This document shows positions 24,544-33,629 of a stretch of 64,000 nt of DNA, in pieces; the stretch's first letter is position 1; each line of letters starts with the position of its first letter. Where the stretch lies: assembly GCA_002428385.1 (NCBI GenBank), contig DIWB01000016.1, positions 1 through 64,000 on the forward strand, read 5' to 3'. The notes beneath the pieces are model-generated. The model worked only from the letters and a program-made list of their open reading frames with translations, was not told the DNA's origin and searched no databases. This DNA is from Bacteroidales bacterium UBA6117. Its GTDB lineage: Bacteria > Bacteroidota > Bacteroidia > Bacteroidales > VadinHA17. The translations under genes were made by a program, and so were the position numbers.

Positions 24544-25851
24544 CTATAAGATCCTGGTGATTGATGCTCCGAGGGCATTCAGGCGGGAATCTATCTGCTG
24601 GTAGCCCCTGTCGATCTGTTCGATATTGTGTATGACGCTTTTCCCTTCGGCCGAGAGCGCTGCTATAAGCAAGGCGACTCCTGCCCTGATGTCGGGAGAC
24701 GACATTGTCGTACCCCTCAGTTTTATCATTTTGTCCATTCCAATCACGGTAGCCCGGTGCGGATCGCACAGAATTATCTGGGCGCCCATGTCAATAAGCT
24801 TGTCGACAAAGAAAAGACGGCTTTCAAACATCTTCTGGTGGATCAGCACGGCTCCCTTTGCCTGGATGGCGGTTACCAGAAAAATGCTGAGCAGATCGGG
24901 AGTCAGGCCCGGCCAGATGGCATCCGCTATCGTCATTATCGACCCATCGATAAAGGTTTCGATCTCATAGTGATCGTGCCTGGGGATGAATATGTCGTCA
25001 GCGATACGTTCGATATTTATTCCAAGCCTCCGGAATGAATCGGGTATGATCCCCAGGTTCTCATACGAGACATCCTTTATGGTGATCTCTGATCCGGTCA
25101 TGGCTGCAAGCCCTATGAACGACCCGATTTCAATCATGTCGGGAAGTATTGCATGACGGCAGCCGCCAAGCCGGGTTGTGCCGTCGATATGAAGAAGGTT
25201 AGACCCGATGCCCTCTATCCTGGCACCCATTGAGACAAGCATCCTGCACAACTGCTGAACATATGGTTCACAGGCGGCATTGTATATTGTTGTCCTTCCA
25301 CGGGCAAGGACCGCGGCCATTATGATATTCGCCGTACCGGTCACCGACGCCTCATCAAGATGTATGTAGGATCCTGTCAGCGAACCGGCTTCAACCCTGA
25401 AAAACGGATCGTTGGTATCGAATTCGAACTTTGCCCCAAGTTTCGTGAATCCCGTAAAATGGGTGTCAACTCTTCTGCGCCCTATCTTGTCGCCCCCGGG
25501 TTTAGGAATGAAGGCACGCCCGAAACGGGCCAGCAGCGGGCCCACTATCATGATTGAACCTCTTAAGCTTGAACTCTGCGTCCTGAATTCCTGAGTCTGA
25601 AGATAATCAAGGTTGATGTCAACGGCTTCAAAGCTCATGGCTGAACCTGACTCTCTTGAGATTTTTACGCCAAGACAGCTGATCAGCTCGATCAGCCTGT
25701 TTACATCGCTTATGTCGGGGATGTTGGAAATTGTAACTTTTTCGGGAGTGATGAGGGTGGCGCATATTACCTGCAGGGCTTCATTTTTTGCACCTTGCGG
25801 TACGATCTCGCCCCGGAGCGGTCTGCCTCCGTCAACAATAAAACTACCCAT
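24544..25851 (-). CDS. murA: UDP-N-acetylglucosamine 1-carboxyvinyltransferase MurA, Asp variant
   Basis: The enzyme has 435 residues and transfers enolpyruvate from PEP to UDP-GlcNAc, the first committed step of peptidoglycan synthesis in the cytoplasm. The EPSP-synthase-like fold is shown by QGAKNEALQVICATLI (the Lys-Asn pair at the start), RGSIMIVGPLLARFG, and the C-terminal IDRGYQQIDSRLNALGA. The active-site loop reads PGGDKIGRRRVDTHF: Asp121 stands where E. coli has Cys115, the residue alkylated by fosfomycin. Its first base overlaps the end of the DUF4290 gene, indicating translational coupling. Confidence 0.95.
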   Translation of the reverse strand: MGSFIVDGGRPLRGEIVPQGAKNEALQVICATLITPEKVTISNIPDISDVNRLIELISCLGVKISRESGSAMSFEAVDINLDYLQTQEFRTQSSSLRGSIMIVGPLLARFGRAFIPKPGGDKIGRRRVDTHFTGFTKLGAKFEFDTNDPFFRVEAGSLTGSYIHLDEASVTGTANIIMAAVLARGRTTIYNAACEPYVQQLCRMLVSMGARIEGIGSNLLHIDGTTRLGGCRHAILPDMIEIGSFIGLAAMTGSEITIKDVSYENLGIIPDSFRRLGINIERIADDIFIPRHDHYEIETFIDGSIMTIADAIWPGLTPDLLSIFLVTAIQAKGAVLIHQKMFESRLFFVDKLIDMGAQIILCDPHRATVIGMDKMIKLRGTTMSSPDIRAGVALLIAALSAEGKSVIHNIEQIDRGYQQIDSRLNALGASITRIL

Positions 25852-26498
25852 TAATGGCGATTATATACTTTTTTCTTGTTGAAAGGCTTGTTCGGTTGTC
25901 TTCCCTGAGGCCTGCCCTGCTGAGGCTTCTTCTTGACGGGAGGGATCAGATCCTTGACCTCAAGGATCTTTATGCCATCGGTTATCTTAAGCCTTCCGCG
26001 AGACAGTAGTTTCAGATCATTGAAGATTACTTCATCACTTACCTGACTTCTGTTCCAGGTGATGTAGGATTTCTTCATCTGGTTCACTATCAGGTTGGTG
26101 AAATACTCCTTCTCTTTTCCCTCGTCGAGATGGACAGCTGCACCTATCATCAGCTCTATTATCCTGCCATAGTGGAGGAACCGTATATCACCCTGACGAT
26201 AAGGAACCTCATTGGGTTTTGCAACTAATTTCTCGCGCTCCGGCGGAGAGAATGGTGAATCGATGTCGAGGTTGAAATCGGCAATTATGGCCAGGTGATC
26301 CCATAATTTATGCTTGAAGTCGCCTATATCACGGATCTGGGGATTCAGATTCCCCATTATCTGTATTATTGTCTTTGCTGCACGGTTCCGTTCATCCCTG
26401 TCCTGGAGGGTTTTAATGTGATCCACCATCTTCTGGACATTCCTGCCGTATTCGGGCAGCGCCATTCTTTTCCGTTGTGTGTTGTAATCGTAACTCAT
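25851..26498 (-). CDS. DUF4290 domain-containing protein
   Basis: The protein has 215 residues from ATG 26498 (MSYDYNTQRKRMALPEYGRN). An in-frame upstream ATG at 26636 would include 46 residues encoded by a heptamer array and is rejected. DUF4290 proteins are found in Bacteroidetes, commonly directly before murA, as here with one base overlap. The sequence is soluble and mainly helical, with a conserved-looking NLNPQIRDIGDFKHKLWDH segment. The basic, Gln/Pro-rich tail (KKKPQQGRPQGRQPNKPFNKKK) suggests nucleic-acid or acidic-partner binding. The function is unknown. Confidence 0.88.
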   Translation of the reverse strand: MSYDYNTQRKRMALPEYGRNVQKMVDHIKTLQDRDERNRAAKTIIQIMGNLNPQIRDIGDFKHKLWDHLAIIADFNLDIDSPFSPPEREKLVAKPNEVPYRQGDIRFLHYGRIIELMIGAAVHLDEGKEKEYFTNLIVNQMKKSYITWNRSQVSDEVIFNDLKLLSRGRLKITDGIKILEVKDLIPPVKKKPQQGRPQGRQPNKPFNKKKVYNRH

Positions 26499-26567
26499 CA
26501 GGGATTTCAGTTTTTGCAAAGCTAATAAAATATATAAAAAGTCAGATAACTTCTGTCTTGTGTTTTT

Positions 26568-26623
26568 GGTTGCTGGTTGCTGGTCAGGCGGTGTGCGGTA
26601 TGCGGTACGCGGTGCGCGTCCCT
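26568..26623. repeat. Heptanucleotide array (locus C)
   Basis: Eight consecutive 7-bp units: GGTTGCT, GGTTGCT, GGTCAGG, CGGTGTG, CGGTATG, CGGTACG, CGGTGCG, CGTCCCT. It lies upstream of the DUF4290 gene and is the degenerate reverse complement of the CCGCGTA/CCAGCAA array at 8595-8638. Confidence 0.85.
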
Positions 26624-26662
26624 CAGTCACAGTCACTTCTTCCCATCGTCAGGCTTTAATGT

Positions 26663-27373
26663 TTACAGTCCCAGAAACCTGATCGCTACACCCGAGAGAA
26701 AGATCATGGCCCCGGCGATTACATTGCTGTACTTTTCAACCGGTTTCAGGTTTATCTTGCTGAAGCCGAGCTTGAAGGCAAGAACGACTCCCATCATGGT
26801 GGCAATGGTCACTATTGAGAAAAGAAGTGCAACAACGACCGTGCCGTGTATATTGTTTTCAGCAGCCGGGTACATGAGCACCGGGATAAGCGGTTCGCAG
26901 GGTCCGAAGACAAAGATCAGAAAAAGGATCCATGGTGTGGTCCGGGCTTTATCCGTATCATGGACATGGGTGTGCTCCGAGATATGGCTGTGCTCGTGGA
27001 CATGGCTCCCTCTTTCGTGGTGAAAATGAGGATGAGTGTGCTTCTTCCTTCTGTAAAGATTTCTTATGCTGATGATCATGTATACAAGTCCGAACGCAAT
27101 GAACAGCCAGGCTGCAATATTTCCCCTGAACGATTCAACCGATACAAGCCGGTTGACCGATAAGCCAATTGCAATTCCGGCAAAGCCGAGCAGAACAGAA
27201 CTCAGGACATGCCCCAGGCCGCACAGGAAAGTAATCAGCATTGTTTTCCGGAGATTCCATTTTCTTGCCTCGCTAAGCACTATGAAGGGAAGGTAATGAT
27301 CGGGCCCCAGTATGGTATGGATAAAGCCCAGTGATACTGCTGTTGCCGATAGTAGCGCTATGGAGTTTTCCAT
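26663..27373 (-). CDS. NicO/UreH-like membrane metal permease with His-rich loop
   Basis: The protein has 236 residues with about six helices. The first helix carries HTILGPDHYLPF, similar to the H-x4/5-DH nickel/cobalt signature. A cytoplasmic loop at about 110-142 is extremely His-rich (HTHPHFHHERGSHVHEHSH and on to HTHVHD), as in RcnA/UreH/HupE-type transporters. A second motif, FGPCEPLIPVLMYPA, begins the C-terminal bundle. The likely role is transport of Ni2+ or Co2+ or another transition metal across the inner membrane; direction cannot be deduced. No urease or hydrogenase gene is nearby. Confidence 0.75.
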   Translation of the reverse strand: MENSIALLSATAVSLGFIHTILGPDHYLPFIVLSEARKWNLRKTMLITFLCGLGHVLSSVLLGFAGIAIGLSVNRLVSVESFRGNIAAWLFIAFGLVYMIISIRNLYRRKKHTHPHFHHERGSHVHEHSHISEHTHVHDTDKARTTPWILFLIFVFGPCEPLIPVLMYPAAENNIHGTVVVALLFSIVTIATMMGVVLAFKLGFSKINLKPVEKYSNVIAGAMIFLSGVAIRFLGL

Positions 27374-27434
27374 AAACTGGTTTATTGTGATTTCCCGGAG
27401 ATCCCTGCTAACATCTGCAATGATATGAATTAAT

Positions 27435-28568
27435 TCAATATATCCAACCCTCGCCTGAGTGTATTATCTCCCTTATGCCGGAATTTCCGGAGCTCAGAAG
27501 TCTTCGGGAGTTCCGGATGAAAAGCTGCATCTTCTGGAAATCCGAAGGTCTCGCGAAGTGTTCGGGTTTATTCTCAAATATGGAACAGGGAAGGACGTAG
27601 AATTGTCTTTTTCCATCCTCGACAGGAGTATGGACCCAGGTCAGATAATATCCCGCACGTGAAACTTTAGTCAGGCTGCCGGTCTTTTCGAGTTCAATCC
27701 TCACCATCGCGCCTCCGTCCCTCCGGATTGTTCGCTGGTTCGATACATAGTTGCCAAGTGAATAGACCACTATCCTGTCGTTCCGGCTTGAGTCGGCCAG
27801 GGTCCATTCCATCTGCTGAAGCACATGAGGATGTGAGCCAATCACCAGATCGGCGCCCCTGGTGAAAAAGAACCCCGCCAGCCTTACCTGTTCCGCTGAC
27901 GGAAGTGTGTCGTACTCGATGCCCCAGTGAACAAAAGGGATTATAACATCGGGTTTCAGAGCCTTTGCCTTTGCAATGTCGGAAGCTATCAGGTTTGTGT
28001 CAAGCATGGTTACAATCGCCGGGGAAGGTACCTTAAGTCCGTTGGTCCCGTAAGTATAATTCAGAAGCGCTATGGAGATTCCGTTCCTTTCAATTATCAT
28101 CGGGCTGAGCGTGTCCCTGGCGATTGAATCAGCAAATGTTCCGGTGTGCATGATCCCAAGGCTGTCGAGTCTCCTGATAGTATTCAGTATTCCTTTTTTT
28201 CCCCTGTCGACCGAATGATTGTTGGCAGTGGCCAGCACATCGATCCCTGCGTTCATGCAGGCTGAGGCAAGGGAGGCGGGAGAACTGAAGGCCGGATATC
28301 CCTTGTAGGGACTGCCGCCAAGAGTGACTTCCAGGTTCGCCACGGCAATGTCGGCTTCAGAAATCTCATCCCTGATATATCGGAAGACATCGTCGTATTC
28401 ATAATTTTTGGTTTCACTGTTCCAGGCTGATGCAATCTGTTCGTCATGCCCCATAATGTCGCCGATGAACAGGAGAGTGAGTTTCCTGGCGGTCTGGCAC
28501 TCTTCCTGGGCTGAAAGCACCAGGACGGACGGTAAAAGGCAGATAATGAGTAAGATTTTTCTCAACAT
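27435..28568 (-). CDS. CapA family protein (PGA_cap metallophosphatase fold), exported
   Basis: The protein has 377 residues with a signal peptide (ILLIICLLPSVLVLSAQ). The fold of the CapA/PgsA family is indicated by LLFIGDIMGHDEQIASAW, DIAVANLEVTLGG, ATANNHSVDRGKKGI, PFVHWGIEYDTLPS and ADLVIGSHPHVLQ, which carry the Asp, Asn and His residues of a calcineurin-like centre. CapA takes part in poly-gamma-glutamate capsule synthesis in Bacillus, but no capB or capC is present here, so the substrate is open. It is divergent from kup. Confidence 0.88.
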   Translation of the reverse strand: MLRKILLIICLLPSVLVLSAQEECQTARKLTLLFIGDIMGHDEQIASAWNSETKNYEYDDVFRYIRDEISEADIAVANLEVTLGGSPYKGYPAFSSPASLASACMNAGIDVLATANNHSVDRGKKGILNTIRRLDSLGIMHTGTFADSIARDTLSPMIIERNGISIALLNYTYGTNGLKVPSPAIVTMLDTNLIASDIAKAKALKPDVIIPFVHWGIEYDTLPSAEQVRLAGFFFTRGADLVIGSHPHVLQQMEWTLADSSRNDRIVVYSLGNYVSNQRTIRRDGGAMVRIELEKTGSLTKVSRAGYYLTWVHTPVEDGKRQFYVLPCSIFENKPEHFARPSDFQKMQLFIRNSRRLLSSGNSGIREIIHSGEGWIY

Positions 28569-28609
28569 AAAATTATCCTGTATAAAGAATGCCTAAATTT
28601 AAGAATTAT

Positions 28610-28618
28610 TAAATTTGC
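28610..28618 (+). promoter_or_regulatory. Putative -7 box of kup
   Basis: TAAATTTGC is a full match to the Bacteroidetes -7 element, 42 bp upstream of the kup ATG. No clear -33 box is seen. Confidence 0.4.
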
Positions 28619-28659
28619 CGGCCTGATTGGCACGATCCAAAAACTGATTCTTTAATAAA

Positions 28660-30618
28660 ATGAACAGCGCGGCTAATCGCCCTGATATCAAAAAGCTCTC
28701 TTTCTTAGGGGTTATAGTCACTATGGGGATTGTGTTCGGTGACCTGGGCACAAGTCCTCTTTACACAATGAGGGCAATCCTGATCGGAGGAAGGGATAAC
28801 TTCTCCGAACTGCTTATTTACGGATCGCTTTCCTGCATCTTCTGGACCCTCACCCTGTCGACCACAATAAAGTATGTAATCATAGTTCTCAGGGCCGACA
28901 ACAACGGGGAGGGGGGAGTCTTCGCACTTTTTGCCCTGTTAAGGAAGAAATCATCATGGGCTGCCATCCTGACCATTGTTGGCGGGGCGGCCCTGCTTGC
29001 CGACGGAGTCATCACTCCTTCCATAACAGTTACCTCAGCCGTGGAGGGATTGCGTATGGTCAAAATGGATATTCCCGTGGTTCCGATTGTGATTGTAATA
29101 CTGGCGGCGTTGTTTTTCATCCAGCAGTTCGGAACAAATTTTGTAGGCTCATACTTCGGCCCTGTAATGGGGATCTGGTTTTTCATGCTCGGAGCTCTCG
29201 GAGTATCCCAGCTGATACTCCATCCCTTCATACTGGAGGCAGTCAATCCCGTTTATGCCTTCAGGTTTCTTTCGGAATATCCCGGCGGATTCATACTGCT
29301 GGGAGCCGTGTTCCTCAGCACCACGGGCGCCGAGGCCCTGTATGCCGACCTCGGTCATTGCGGCAGGGCAAACATAAGAGTGTCGTGGATCTATGTAAAA
29401 CTATGTCTCCTGCTTAATTATTTCGGGCAGGGCGCATGGCTGATAATGAATTACAGTCAGGGATCAGACGTCAATCCCTTTTTTGAGATAATGCCGCGTT
29501 GGCTTCTGCTGCCCGGCATACTGCTGGCCACTGCAGCCGCCATAATCGCAAGCCAGGCTATCATAAGCGGCTCATTCACCCTTGTAAGCGAGGCTATTTC
29601 CCTGAACTTCTGGCCAAAGCTTAATGTCCTGAATCCTACAAAGATCAAGGGACAGGTTTATCTGCCGGTCGTGAACTGGTTCCTGTGGATAGCAAGTTCG
29701 GCGGTGGTGATCGCCTTCCAGAGGTCCGATAACATGAGCGCGGCGTACGGGCTGGCAATCAACATAACGGAAATGATCACGACTTTCCTGCTTGCCTACT
29801 ATTTGTTTCAGAAAGGAGTGAATCACAGGCTGATACTGCTTCTTTTAATGATCTACCTTACAATAGAGGGAAGCTTTCTTATCGCCAACCTTCACAAGTT
29901 CGCCAATGGCGGTTGGTTTACAATACTTGCCGCCTCGCTGTTCTTCGTTATCATGTACGGATGGTACTTCGGAAGGAAGCTTAAGAACCGTTATGTGACA
30001 TTTACAAACCTGAACAAATACATCGATATGTTCAGGGATCTGGCAAATGATGAATCGGTTCCGAAGACTGCAACAAACCTCGTTTATATCATAAAGGCCA
30101 ACAGGATCGACCAGGTTGAATCGAAAGTGATACATTCCATATTCCTTAAACAGCCCAAGAGGGCGGATACATACTGGTTGATTCACGTTGACAAGGTTGA
30201 TGAACCCGACAGGATGGATTACCAGGTAACCCAGATAATACCCGGGATACTTATCCGGGTCGACTTCCATATAGGGTTTAAAGTGGAACCCAGGATCAAC
30301 CTTTATTTCAGGGAAGTGCTCGAAGATCTCACCGCATCGGGAGAAATTAAGCTGGAAAGCAGTTATGACTCACTCAGGAAACACATGATTCCGGCTGACT
30401 TCAGGTTTGTTCTGATTGACAGGGTAATGCCCCGCGACTATAAGCTTTCAAATATCGACACCATGACTCTGACTCTTCACAGCTTTTCGAGACTTATCTG
30501 CATTTCGGATGTCAGAGCCTTGCAGCTTGATTCTGCAAATACAATTGAGGAGCAGGTTCCCATTACAATTGATCAGCCCCTGGGGAGGAGAATTAGGAGA
30601 ATAGGTTCACCGCAATAA
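28660..30618 (+). CDS. kup: Potassium uptake protein Kup (KUP/HAK/KT family)
   Basis: This 652-residue protein has twelve membrane helices (about 12-440) and a C-terminal cytoplasmic domain of about 200 residues. Family hallmarks are the N-terminal GIVFGDLGTSPLYTMRAI, DNNGEGGVFALFALLR, ADGVITPSITVTSAVEGL and GAVFLSTTGAEALYADLGHCGR. It works as a K+/H+ symporter in the inner membrane. Length and organisation are normal for Bacteroidetes Kup. Confidence 0.95.
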   Translation: MNSAANRPDIKKLSFLGVIVTMGIVFGDLGTSPLYTMRAILIGGRDNFSELLIYGSLSCIFWTLTLSTTIKYVIIVLRADNNGEGGVFALFALLRKKSSWAAILTIVGGAALLADGVITPSITVTSAVEGLRMVKMDIPVVPIVIVILAALFFIQQFGTNFVGSYFGPVMGIWFFMLGALGVSQLILHPFILEAVNPVYAFRFLSEYPGGFILLGAVFLSTTGAEALYADLGHCGRANIRVSWIYVKLCLLLNYFGQGAWLIMNYSQGSDVNPFFEIMPRWLLLPGILLATAAAIIASQAIISGSFTLVSEAISLNFWPKLNVLNPTKIKGQVYLPVVNWFLWIASSAVVIAFQRSDNMSAAYGLAINITEMITTFLLAYYLFQKGVNHRLILLLLMIYLTIEGSFLIANLHKFANGGWFTILAASLFFVIMYGWYFGRKLKNRYVTFTNLNKYIDMFRDLANDESVPKTATNLVYIIKANRIDQVESKVIHSIFLKQPKRADTYWLIHVDKVDEPDRMDYQVTQIIPGILIRVDFHIGFKVEPRINLYFREVLEDLTASGEIKLESSYDSLRKHMIPADFRFVLIDRVMPRDYKLSNIDTMTLTLHSFSRLICISDVRALQLDSANTIEEQVPITIDQPLGRRIRRIGSPQ

Positions 30619-30631
30619 TTCCGGCAAGGGC

Positions 30632-31333
30632 TTATTTCTTCCGGAGCAGTCCAACCGCACAAAGATATCCGCTTAATATGGTACCGGAGAACCCTCCTCC
30701 AAGGCTTCCCCATGCTGATGCAAAGTGCAGATTGTCAAAAATACCTGCATAGTTCACAGCTGGCCTTGACGGTACCTGGGCAAACCCGTAAACTGCACCT
30801 TCCGGATTAAGAGTGTAGCATGTGACTGTTAAAGGGTGCCGATTTCGTAATACTCTATCAGACTTGAACTTCCCGGTATCAGTTTCTCAAGCCTCCTTAT
30901 GAATATCTGAGCAGTTTCCTCTTTCTTACGTTTGTATTCTTCTTTTGACAGTTTTTCCCAGTCATCCGGATAATCAATGCAACAGATTGCCCCGACGCTC
31001 CTGCCTTCAGGGGCAATCGCTGAATCTGCCTGTCCATAATCCACGAAAGCGAAACTTCTTTGTTCGAAATCGCTCCTGTTGTTTCTGACGATATCCGACT
31101 GGGTCTTTACAGAACCGTCGAAGACCCCTGGTTTTCATATCGGAAGGGGAGGGCCCGTTCATTTCGTGCAAGCTAACTTCGAGGGTATAGCTTCCGCGTG
31201 TAAAGGTAGTTGCGCAACCACCCGGTTTGCTGTGCTGTTCAATCACCAGAACTTTCTTTCCTTCCCTGGCCAGCTTTGCACCGGCTGTCAGGCCTCCAAG
31301 TCCGGCTCCAACTACTATGACATCATGTTTCAT
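30632..31333 (-). pseudogene. CrtI-like FAD-dependent oxidoreductase, frameshifted and internally deleted
   Basis: The N-terminal 60 residues carry a Rossmann FAD motif (VIVVGAGLGGLTAGAKLA, then VLVIEQHSKPGGCATTF) typical of phytoene-dehydrogenase-like/all-trans-retinol-saturase-like proteins of about 490 residues. The frame then breaks near 31.1 kb and continues in another frame (DFEQRSFAFVDYGQADSAIAPEG to IEYYEIGT). A missing C near 30832 causes a stop; in the third frame the normal C-terminus continues (TCYTLNPEGAVYGFAQVPSRP... GLLRKK) to 30632. Roughly half of the protein, from the middle, is absent. The start overlaps the end of the acyl-CoA synthetase remnant by 11 bp, so both were once one operon. 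Confidence 0.85.
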
Positions 31334-31829
31334 CCTTGTCAGTTTTTAAAATCCGGTATAGGGTGTCTTTTAAATCCCTCCATACTATTTCAAGCCAGAA
31401 GCGCTCACCTTCAACTTCATCGAAAGTGTAAAGCCTGCCCTCTTTTATGTAATCTTCAAGGGCGGGACTTACGCATTTGAATAGTTTTTTGTTGGAAACC
31501 ATCACCATTTTTGCACCGCAATTCTGCTGAATGAATTCATATTCTGAAGGTTTAAGCGATGTAAATACCGGAACATGAACCACTCCCGGCATTGTCATAC
31601 CTACATTGATGAATTTCCATTCCGGCCGGCTGTTGGAAATGGATACAATCTTTTCTCCTTTTCTGAACCCGAGTTCATAAAGACCGTAAAAGAAGTTGAC
31701 TGAATGATCAATGTACTGCAGCGAACTGTATTTTATTCACTTCCCGTTATGCTTGAAGCACAGAGCATTGTCCTTGTGGAATTTCTCTTCATATAGTGAG
31801 AGAATATCAAAAATCCTGGTAACTTCCAT
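31323..31829 (-). pseudogene. Long-chain acyl-CoA synthetase N-terminal remnant with internal stop
   Basis: From ATG 31829 the reading (MEVTRIFDILSLYEEKFHKD) runs through an in-frame TGA at 31737-31739, where the family has Trp (GKW-x-KYS), and continues with GEKIVSISNSRPEWKFINVGM and VHVPVFTSLKPSEYEFIQQN. This is the start of an AMP-binding long-chain acyl-CoA synthetase, normally about 590-600 residues. Here only about 168 codons remain, without the P-loop or adenylation motifs. It ends overlapping the oxidoreductase remnant. Confidence 0.85.
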
Positions 31830-32381
31830 TTCGTATCTTTTATTTCAATCGGGAAAATTCTGATTTTCCCGTAAAGGAAGAAAAAATATCCCGTTTGGCC
31901 GACGGAATATGATTATTTTGATTTATTACGGAACAGGTACCTTGGTTGTTCTTAAACGACTCCTTATATATTAAACCCTTTCAGGGTTTTACAACGGGTG
32001 GTGGTACCTGGCCGCCGGTTGCACCGGCGGTTATTCACATTAAACCGCTGCCGCGGTTTTTCCATACCGGTAGTGTCCACAAATAACCAGCTGTAGCGGT
32101 TTAGGGCAATTTCATGATACAAAAGTCCTGATCGAAGCTTAAATATGTTATTTTAGCCCCGGTTAAGGATCACAAATAAAAGGACCTGCGGCTCCACCCT
32201 GCCACAGGTTTTAAGGCCCCCTTTAGGGGTCCCGAAATCTTTCGGGATGGGGGTGAAACAGGCCGGAAGGCGAATTTGCTCAAATAGCTTAATTTTAAAT
32301 AATTAACAACATATAAAATGAGATATAAAAAGTAAAAATCAAATTCGATAATCATAACCGATACTCATATAACAAACTATA
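31830..32381. repeat. Intergenic REP-like palindrome cluster upstream of the GH51 gene
   Basis: No gene is seen. The stretch holds a series of short perfect hairpins: AAACCC/GGGTTT (31973-31989), CCGCCGGT/ACCGGCGG with a 3-nt loop (32012-32030), AAACCGC/GCGGTTT (32042-32059), CCCC/GGGG around TTTA (about 32217-32229) and TCCCGAAA/TTTCGGGA (32230-32247). Such stacked palindromes resemble REP/RAYT-type or MITE debris common between Bacteroidetes genes. The final 100 bp are A/T-rich and probably hold the promoter of the following gene. Confidence 0.65.
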
Positions 32382-33629
32382 ATGAAAAATTTTCTTTCTT
32401 TTCTGTTGCTGTTGTTTATGATGACATCCGGAACGGTTTTAGCCCAGCAGCCACTTGAGATCTCGATTCAGGCTGATAAGCCCGGAGCTGAGATTCAGCC
32501 CACAATGTGGGGTGTATTTTTCGAGGATATCAATTTTGCTGCCGATGGCGGTATCTATGCCGAACTGGTAAAGAACCGTTCATTTGAATTTGAACTGCCA
32601 CTGAGCGGCTGGAGTCAGACTGCAAAACAGAACGGAACGGGGAGGATCGTGCCCGGCTTCTATTCTCCCTCGAATTCCGGGAATCCGCATTTTGTAAGTG
32701 TTTACATCGACCCTGCAGCCGGATCGTTCGGACTGACGAATGAGTATTTCCTTCTGGCCGGGGATATGGGAGCAGAACCGCTGCCGATACTGAACTGCGG
32801 TATGTCCTGCCAGTTCAATGCAGCCGAAGTGGTGCCGCTTGAGGAACTTGACACTTACATCCAGGATGCACTGGATCTTATTGAATTTGCCAACGGCGAT
32901 CCTTCAACCAGATGGGGCGGTTTGAGGTCTGAGATGGGCCATCCTGCGAAATTCAACATGAAATATCTGGGGATAGGCAATGAGCAATGGGATGAACAGT
33001 ATATCGAACGATACTGGGTGTTTAAAAAAGTTCTTAAGGAAAAACATCCTGAGATAAAGATTGTTTCAGGTTCCGGCCCTTCGTCGGCAGGAAGGATGTT
33101 TGAATATGGATGGAGCGAACTGCGAAAGCTTTCACCCGACCTTATCGATGAGCACTATTATATGCCGCCCGAATGGTTCCTGGAGAATGCAGCAAGGTAT
33201 GACAACTACGACAGGAAAGGAATCAAGGTTTTTGCCGGCGAATATGCAGCACATGGAAAAGAGGGCACAGAGGCAGAATCGAGAAATACCTGGTGGAGCG
33301 CGCTCTGTGAGGCTGCCTTCATGACCGGACAGAACGGGATCTATGCCAGCAGTTCAGTCGACAGGAAGAACGGCAAACTGTACATCAAACCAGTCAATTC
33401 CTCCGAAAAGCAGGTTCCGGTAAGACTGGCTCTTGGAAAACTTCCATACACTAAATCCGCTGTACGGCAAACTCTTAAATCTGAAAACCGGGAAGACTTC
33501 AATTCTGTTTCAGGTCAGGAGCTTATCATACCGTCCGAAATACCAGTCAGCATAACAGGAAGGAGAATAGATACCGTATCGGAGCCGCTTTCAGTGAACG
33601 TAATAATTATTGATTTCAAAGTAAGATGA
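32382..33629 (+). pseudogene. GH51 alpha-L-arabinofuranosidase with two in-frame internal deletions
   Basis: This ORF of 415 codons has a signal peptide (FLSFLLLLFMMTSGTVLAQ) and clear GH51 arabinofuranosidase segments: PTMWGVFFEDINFAADGGIYAELVKNRSFE, EYFLLAGDMGAEPLPILNCGM, the acid/base Glu201 in GIGNEQW and the nucleophile Glu287 in VFAGEYAAHG. Full-length relatives are about 640-660 residues. Two joins look abnormal: near residues 109-120 the carbohydrate-binding part and first half of the barrel are missing, and after FMTG at residue 316 the segment holding the late barrel strands is missing before QNGIYASSSVDRKNGKLY. Both joins stay in frame. A working fold is doubtful. DedA overlaps the stop by 4 bp. 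Confidence 0.7.

Noticed and set aside
26499..26636. Upstream start for the DUF4290 protein
   Set aside because: The added residues are encoded by the heptamer array and are unlike the family.
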